Of a stretch of DNA of 5,638 nt, positions 3,285 to 5,638 are shown piece after piece. Each line of letters opens with the position of its first letter. Positions within the stretch are counted from its first letter, which is position 1. A program made the position numbers and the translations under genes. This DNA is from Kiritimatiellia bacterium. Lineage in GTDB: Bacteria; Verrucomicrobiota; Kiritimatiellia; RFP12; UBA1067. The notes below the pieces were generated by a model. It was not told where the DNA came from. It saw nothing but the letters and a program-made list of their open reading frames with translations, and ran no database searches. Location: assembly GCA_017629455.1 (NCBI GenBank), contig JAGBXE010000139.1:1-5638 (forward strand), in the 5' to 3' direction.

Positions 3285-5638
3285 GTGCGCCTTGGCGCGT
3301 GCGTGCTTGCTATTGCTGGAGCCAACATTGCTCAAGCTGAGGAAATGCAGCGCGCGCGCATGGTGAGCGGAGCTTGCCCTGCGTTCGATAGGCGCATGGC
3401 TGAGGTTTCTCGTCTTGATATTGCCGCTGAATATGCGTGGGATGAGCTTAAGACGCCAGAAGAAGTTGTAAAACGTCAGAAGGCTTTGCGTGAGGCGTTT
3501 ATTTCTTCGATTGGCGGTTTCCCGGAGAAGACGGCGCTTAACCCCGTTGTGACGGGTGTTGAAAAGAGGGATGGCTATAAAGTTGAGAAACTTTACTTTG
3601 CTTCGCGCCCCGGGCATCATGTGACGGCGAATTTGTTTTTGCCTGACAATCCGGCATTTTCAGCCCCTTACCCGGCCATACTTATTTCGTGCGGCCACTC
3701 TATTGATGGCAAGGCGTGCATGAATTATCAGCGTGCATCAGTTCAGGGTGTGAAGGCGGGCTTTGCTGTTCTCATTTACGATCCTATTGATCAAGGTGAG
3801 CGTGGACAACTTCAAGGTGGCGTTAAGAAGAGTGTAGGCGGGCACGTGAATCTTGGTTTGCGCGCTCATCTGCTTGGTTGGGGGATGGCGCAGTTTCGAA
3901 TTTGGGATGGAATACGCGCTATCGATTATCTTCAAACGCGCAAGGATATTGATGGATCTAGAATCGGTATGATGGGCCAGTCGGGCGGCGGTACGCTTAC
4001 GGCGTACTTGGCAGCTCTCGACGAGCGTCTTAAGGCGGCGTGTCCTTCGTGCTTCATTTGCAGTATGCGTACGCTTGCAGAGGACTGGGGGCCGCAGGAT
4101 TGTGAGCAGATAATTTTCGGGCAGCTTCCTAAGGGCCTCAACCACTTGGCACTTTCGCTGATGGTTTGGCCTCGCCCGATCAGGCTTACGTTTGCTGAAG
4201 AAGATGCGTTTCCATTTAGAGGGGCGTTATCAACGTTTGCATCGGTCAAGATGTTTTACAATAAATTCGGCAACGGTGAAATGGCCGATTATCAAAGCGC
4301 TCCTGGTCCGCATTCCTGGTATGAATCAACTAGGCAAGGCTCAGTCGAATGGATGAAGCGTTGGCTTAAGGGCGACGAGAATGCGTTGCATAAAGAATGT
4401 ACTGCAAAGCTTGATAAAAATTTCTCGTTTGATAAGGTTGATTGCGCCTTTGGCGAAAGCCCTAAATCATACGCTACTTCTTCTGGCAGTGTGCTGTCGA
4501 TTCCGGGCGAGCGCACGGGTTATGATTTCTTAAGGGATGAGCTTTCCAGGCTTGATAAGGCTGGCCGCCCGCAGCTTACGCGCGAGCTCGTTTTGAAGGT
4601 TACGGGCATTCGCACCGATCAGCCGTACATCGCCGAAGAGACGCCGAATTACAAGCGTGGCACATACTGGGCGACGTACCATTCGCCTGCGAAGGAAGTC
4701 GCCGCCATGGACGCTTGGCTTGGCACATCTTACGTAGCGCGCAAAGCAGAGCAGATGATTGCAAAGGCGCGTCTTTCAAAATATAAAGAAAAGCTCGTAG
4801 CCTCTGGCGCCGATTGCGTGGCAGCATCTCACGCATACTTTTTAGAGCCTGGTCTTTTTGCCGGGCTTGAGCTTTCCGATAAGCCACCATCGTGGCGCGC
4901 TTATATTGAGAACGATTTGCTTGACGGGCTTTCGTACGAGACTATCGTTTACGGTGCGCTTAAGTCGTACGATTGGGTCGATCTTGTCTCTGCTGCCGAG
5001 AAGGGCAAGGCGTGCGTATTTAGCGAGCTTGTTCCGATGCCGCGCTCATTGACGCCGCTAGCAGGCTCAAAGGCAATTCAGGCTTCCAAGCTTAAAGTAA
5101 CGTGCAAGCGCGCGGCAATTGATGGCGCGCCTCAAGACGTTGCAGATCAGGCGTATCGCCTTGAGATTTTGCCCTCAGGCGTTGCAACGATAACTGCTGG
5201 CGGCCAAGCAGGCGAGCGCTTTGCACGTGTTACGCTTAATCAGCTTTCCAAATTGGGCAAAGGTTTTGTTCCGTGCGGAACGATTGTAGACTGGCCACAC
5301 TTGCGTTGGCGCGGTTTTATGATTGATTGCGGCAGGAACTGGCAGCCGATTGAGACGATTCGCGAGCTTGTTGATTTTATGGCTGATTATAAGCTCAATT
5401 TGTTTCATTGGCACCTTACCGATTACTGGGGTTGGCGCATGGCGTCGAAGGCGGTGCCAGAGCTTTCGTCTCCTAAAGCTACGATCCGCAATCCTGGATG
5501 TCAGTATTCGCAAGAAGATTTCGTTAAGCTAGTTGATTATGCCGCTGAACGCGGCATAATCGTTATGCCCGAGTTCGATGTGCCTGGCCACACGAAGGCA
5601 TTCCGCGAGGCAATAGGCGTAGAGTCGATGGCAGACCC
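2511..5638 (+). CDS. Apparent fusion: GT2 glycosyltransferase - internal signal sequence - alpha/beta-hydrolase esterase - GH20 hexosaminidase (3' end outside window)
   Basis: One open frame of 1042 codons without a stop, continuing past the right edge. I read it codon by codon; recognisable protein-family sequence occurs along its whole length, so it is not a chance frame. Modules: GT2 (1-256), signal-peptide-like segment (259-276), esterase with Ser-Asp-His set plus a second degenerate hydrolase repeat (277-835), GH20 N-terminal and catalytic-barrel start (839 onward). The start is set by AGGAGG and the 4-base overlap with rmuC. The oddity is the order: GT2 enzymes of this type use nucleotide-sugars in the cytoplasm, whereas the rest carries an export signal at its own front. 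If translated as one chain, the internal signal would act as a transmembrane anchor with hydrolases outside. The alternative is two genes, with GT2 having lost its stop and the second gene starting at GTG 3285 or ATG 3219/3225; no good ribosome binding site precedes GTG 3285, and only a weak GGGA lies 11 bases before ATG 3219. An indel-type sequencing error is unlikely because both parts share one frame. The frame itself is certain; single-chain expression is not. Confidence 0.75.
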   Translation, partial: MKISVVTVCRNSEATLRDAIDSVARQRRDGFEIEHIVVDGGSTDGTLDILKSSNVKWISESDRGTYDAMNKGIAMATGDVVGMLNADDVFASDDILSSVAEAFNDSSLEVVYGDVKFVSRNVSTLDAMRSAPVRRYCSSRFWRKWMFRFGAMVPHPTFYCRRALYERLGYYNFEKYRKSADFDVELRFLRIAGASARRIARCFVVMRSGGQSTAFDNARFNREDLASLKEHGIKSTMTMINLKYLFKIWGFVLPRVPFVRLGACVLAIAGANIAQAEEMQRARMVSGACPAFDRRMAEVSRLDIAAEYAWDELKTPEEVVKRQKALREAFISSIGGFPEKTALNPVVTGVEKRDGYKVEKLYFASRPGHHVTANLFLPDNPAFSAPYPAILISCGHSIDGKACMNYQRASVQGVKAGFAVLIYDPIDQGERGQLQGGVKKSVGGHVNLGLRAHLLGWGMAQFRIWDGIRAIDYLQTRKDIDGSRIGMMGQSGGGTLTAYLAALDERLKAACPSCFICSMRTLAEDWGPQDCEQIIFGQLPKGLNHLALSLMVWPRPIRLTFAEEDAFPFRGALSTFASVKMFYNKFGNGEMADYQSAPGPHSWYESTRQGSVEWMKRWLKGDENALHKECTAKLDKNFSFDKVDCAFGESPKSYATSSGSVLSIPGERTGYDFLRDELSRLDKAGRPQLTRELVLKVTGIRTDQPYIAEETPNYKRGTYWATYHSPAKEVAAMDAWLGTSYVARKAEQMIAKARLSKYKEKLVASGADCVAASHAYFLEPGLFAGLELSDKPPSWRAYIENDLLDGLSYETIVYGALKSYDWVDLVSAAEKGKACVFSELVPMPRSLTPLAGSKAIQASKLKVTCKRAAIDGAPQDVADQAYRLEILPSGVATITAGGQAGERFARVTLNQLSKLGKGFVPCGTIVDWPHLRWRGFMIDCGRNWQPIETIRELVDFMADYKLNLFHWHLTDYWGWRMASKAVPELSSPKATIRNPGCQYSQEDFVKLVDYAAERGIIVMPEFDVPGHTKAFREAIGVESMAD
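3285..3338 (+). other. Internal signal-peptide-like segment and candidate alternative start (GTG 3285)
   Basis: Residues 259-276 read VRLGACVLAIAGANIAQA followed by EE: a basic residue, a hydrophobic core and an AQA cleavage motif, the classic layout of a Sec signal peptide with signal peptidase I cleavage after A276. The first codon is GTG, so a separate gene starting here would have a perfect N-terminal export signal of 18 residues. In-frame ATG codons at 3219 and 3225 would give a longer n-region containing K and R residues. No Shine-Dalgarno sequence is visible in the 15 bases before 3285. In the fused reading this becomes an internal membrane-crossing segment. Confidence 0.7.
3339..5024 (+). 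other. Alpha/beta-hydrolase (acetylxylan-esterase-like) module with a degenerate second repeat
   Basis: Residues 277-838. The first half has the hydrolase hallmarks: PAILISCGHS (a strand and oxyanion region), AGFAVLIYDPIDQGER, WDGIRAIDYLQTR, then GMMGQSGGGT with nucleophile S491, D565 in the strand ending AEEDAF, and H601 in GPHSWY. This is a complete Ser-Asp-His triad with normal spacing. The second half (about 690-835) resembles the C-terminal hydrolase-like repeat of planctomycete-type tandem esterases: WLGTSYVARKAEQMI (736-750), LVASGADCVAASHAYFLEPGLF and VYGALKSYDWVDLVS. At its nucleophile position it has ASGADC, with no G-x-S-x-G motif, so it is probably non-catalytic. The likely activity is removal of acetyl or other ester groups from glycans; a peptidase or other hydrolase is possible. 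It would act outside the cytoplasm. Confidence 0.8.
5025..5638 (+). other. GH20 beta-N-acetylhexosaminidase module, N-terminal part
   Basis: Residues 839-1042, cut by the window edge. ELVPMPRSLTPLAG starts the small GH20b-type N-terminal domain, followed by YRLEILPSGVATITAGGQAGERFARVTLNQL and IVDWPHLRWRGFMIDCGRNW, with R934 in the sugar-binding RG motif. The barrel continues with MADYKLNLFHWHLTDYWGWR (957-976) and MPEFDVPGHT (1019-1028). The catalytic Asp-Glu pair (HxGGDE) would fall downstream of the window, so activity cannot be judged. The usual family sequence at 966-976 is HWHLTDDQGWR; here the second D and the Q are replaced by Y972 and W973. GH20 enzymes remove terminal GlcNAc or GalNAc by substrate-assisted catalysis. 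There is no signal peptide of its own, which supports a real fusion to the esterase. Confidence 0.9.
5535..5561 (+). other. Perfect 11-bp inverted repeat inside the GH20 coding region
   Basis: GATTATGCCGC (5535-5545) and GCGGCATAATC (5551-5561) are exact reverse complements around the five-base loop TGAAC. It lies in codons for the conserved DYAAERGII stretch. No T-run follows, so it is not an intrinsic terminator. It is most likely a by-product of codon choice, but it is the strongest coding-region hairpin I noticed. Confidence 0.6.

Noticed and set aside
3291..3302. Lipoprotein signal (LGAC, residues 261-264)
   Set aside because: The cysteine comes before the hydrophobic core and right after arginine; a lipobox should follow the core. 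The AQA signal peptidase I site fits better.
3020..3620. Minus-strand open frames across the GT2-esterase junction (3020-3328 and 3234-3620)
   Set aside because: They are Arg/Lys/Ser-rich shadows of the + strand codons with no recognisable domain; they do not explain the fusion.
3738..4249. Overlapping minus-strand open frames inside the esterase
   Set aside because: Their composition is typical of reverse-frame shadows and the + strand has clear catalytic motifs.

Overview
This is a compact bacterial window with every supportable gene on the + strand. Base composition is mixed, with no strong GC or AT skew by eye. Gene content (a DUF5009/HGSNAT-like membrane acyltransferase, RmuC, a family 2 glycosyltransferase, a two-part alpha/beta-hydrolase esterase and a GH20 hexosaminidase) suggests a glycan-degrading, Gram-negative-type bacterium. 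The tandem hydrolase architecture and the GT2 style recall the Planctomycetes-Verrucomicrobia-Lentisphaerae-Kiritimatiellae group. That placement is inference from remembered families, not a search result.

Layout. (1) Bases 2-1105: DUF5009 acyltransferase-like membrane protein, cut at its 5' end by the window edge. (2) Bases 1106-1191: an 86-base gap almost filled by a heptamer tandem array (TTMCCCA, eight exact units plus a partial ninth). It is followed by a consensus extended -10 promoter (TGATATAAT) and an inverted copy of the heptamer lying directly against the rmuC start codon. (3) Bases 1192-2514: complete rmuC. (4) Bases 2511-5638: one uninterrupted reading frame overlapping rmuC by an ATGA junction and running off the right edge, at least 1042 codons.

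The last frame is the main surprise. It reads through a complete cytosolic-type GT2 glycosyltransferase (residues about 1-256), then a textbook signal-peptide sequence in mid-protein (259-276), then a secreted-type alpha/beta-hydrolase esterase with a full Ser-Asp-His set and a second, apparently non-catalytic hydrolase repeat (about 277-835), and then the N-terminal part of a GH20 beta-N-acetylhexosaminidase (from about 839). Either this is a real protein that would place a transferase in the cytoplasm and two hydrolases outside the membrane, or a GT2 gene has lost its stop in frame with a downstream secreted esterase-GH20 gene (candidate start GTG at 3285). The esterase-GH20 join has no internal signal sequence and looks like a true fusion.

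Functional theme: the acyltransferase-like protein (related to NagX of GlcNAc utilisation), the esterase and the GH20 all fit handling of acetylated, N-acetylhexosamine-containing glycans. RmuC is a DNA-maintenance gene, and its position here may be only transcriptional company.
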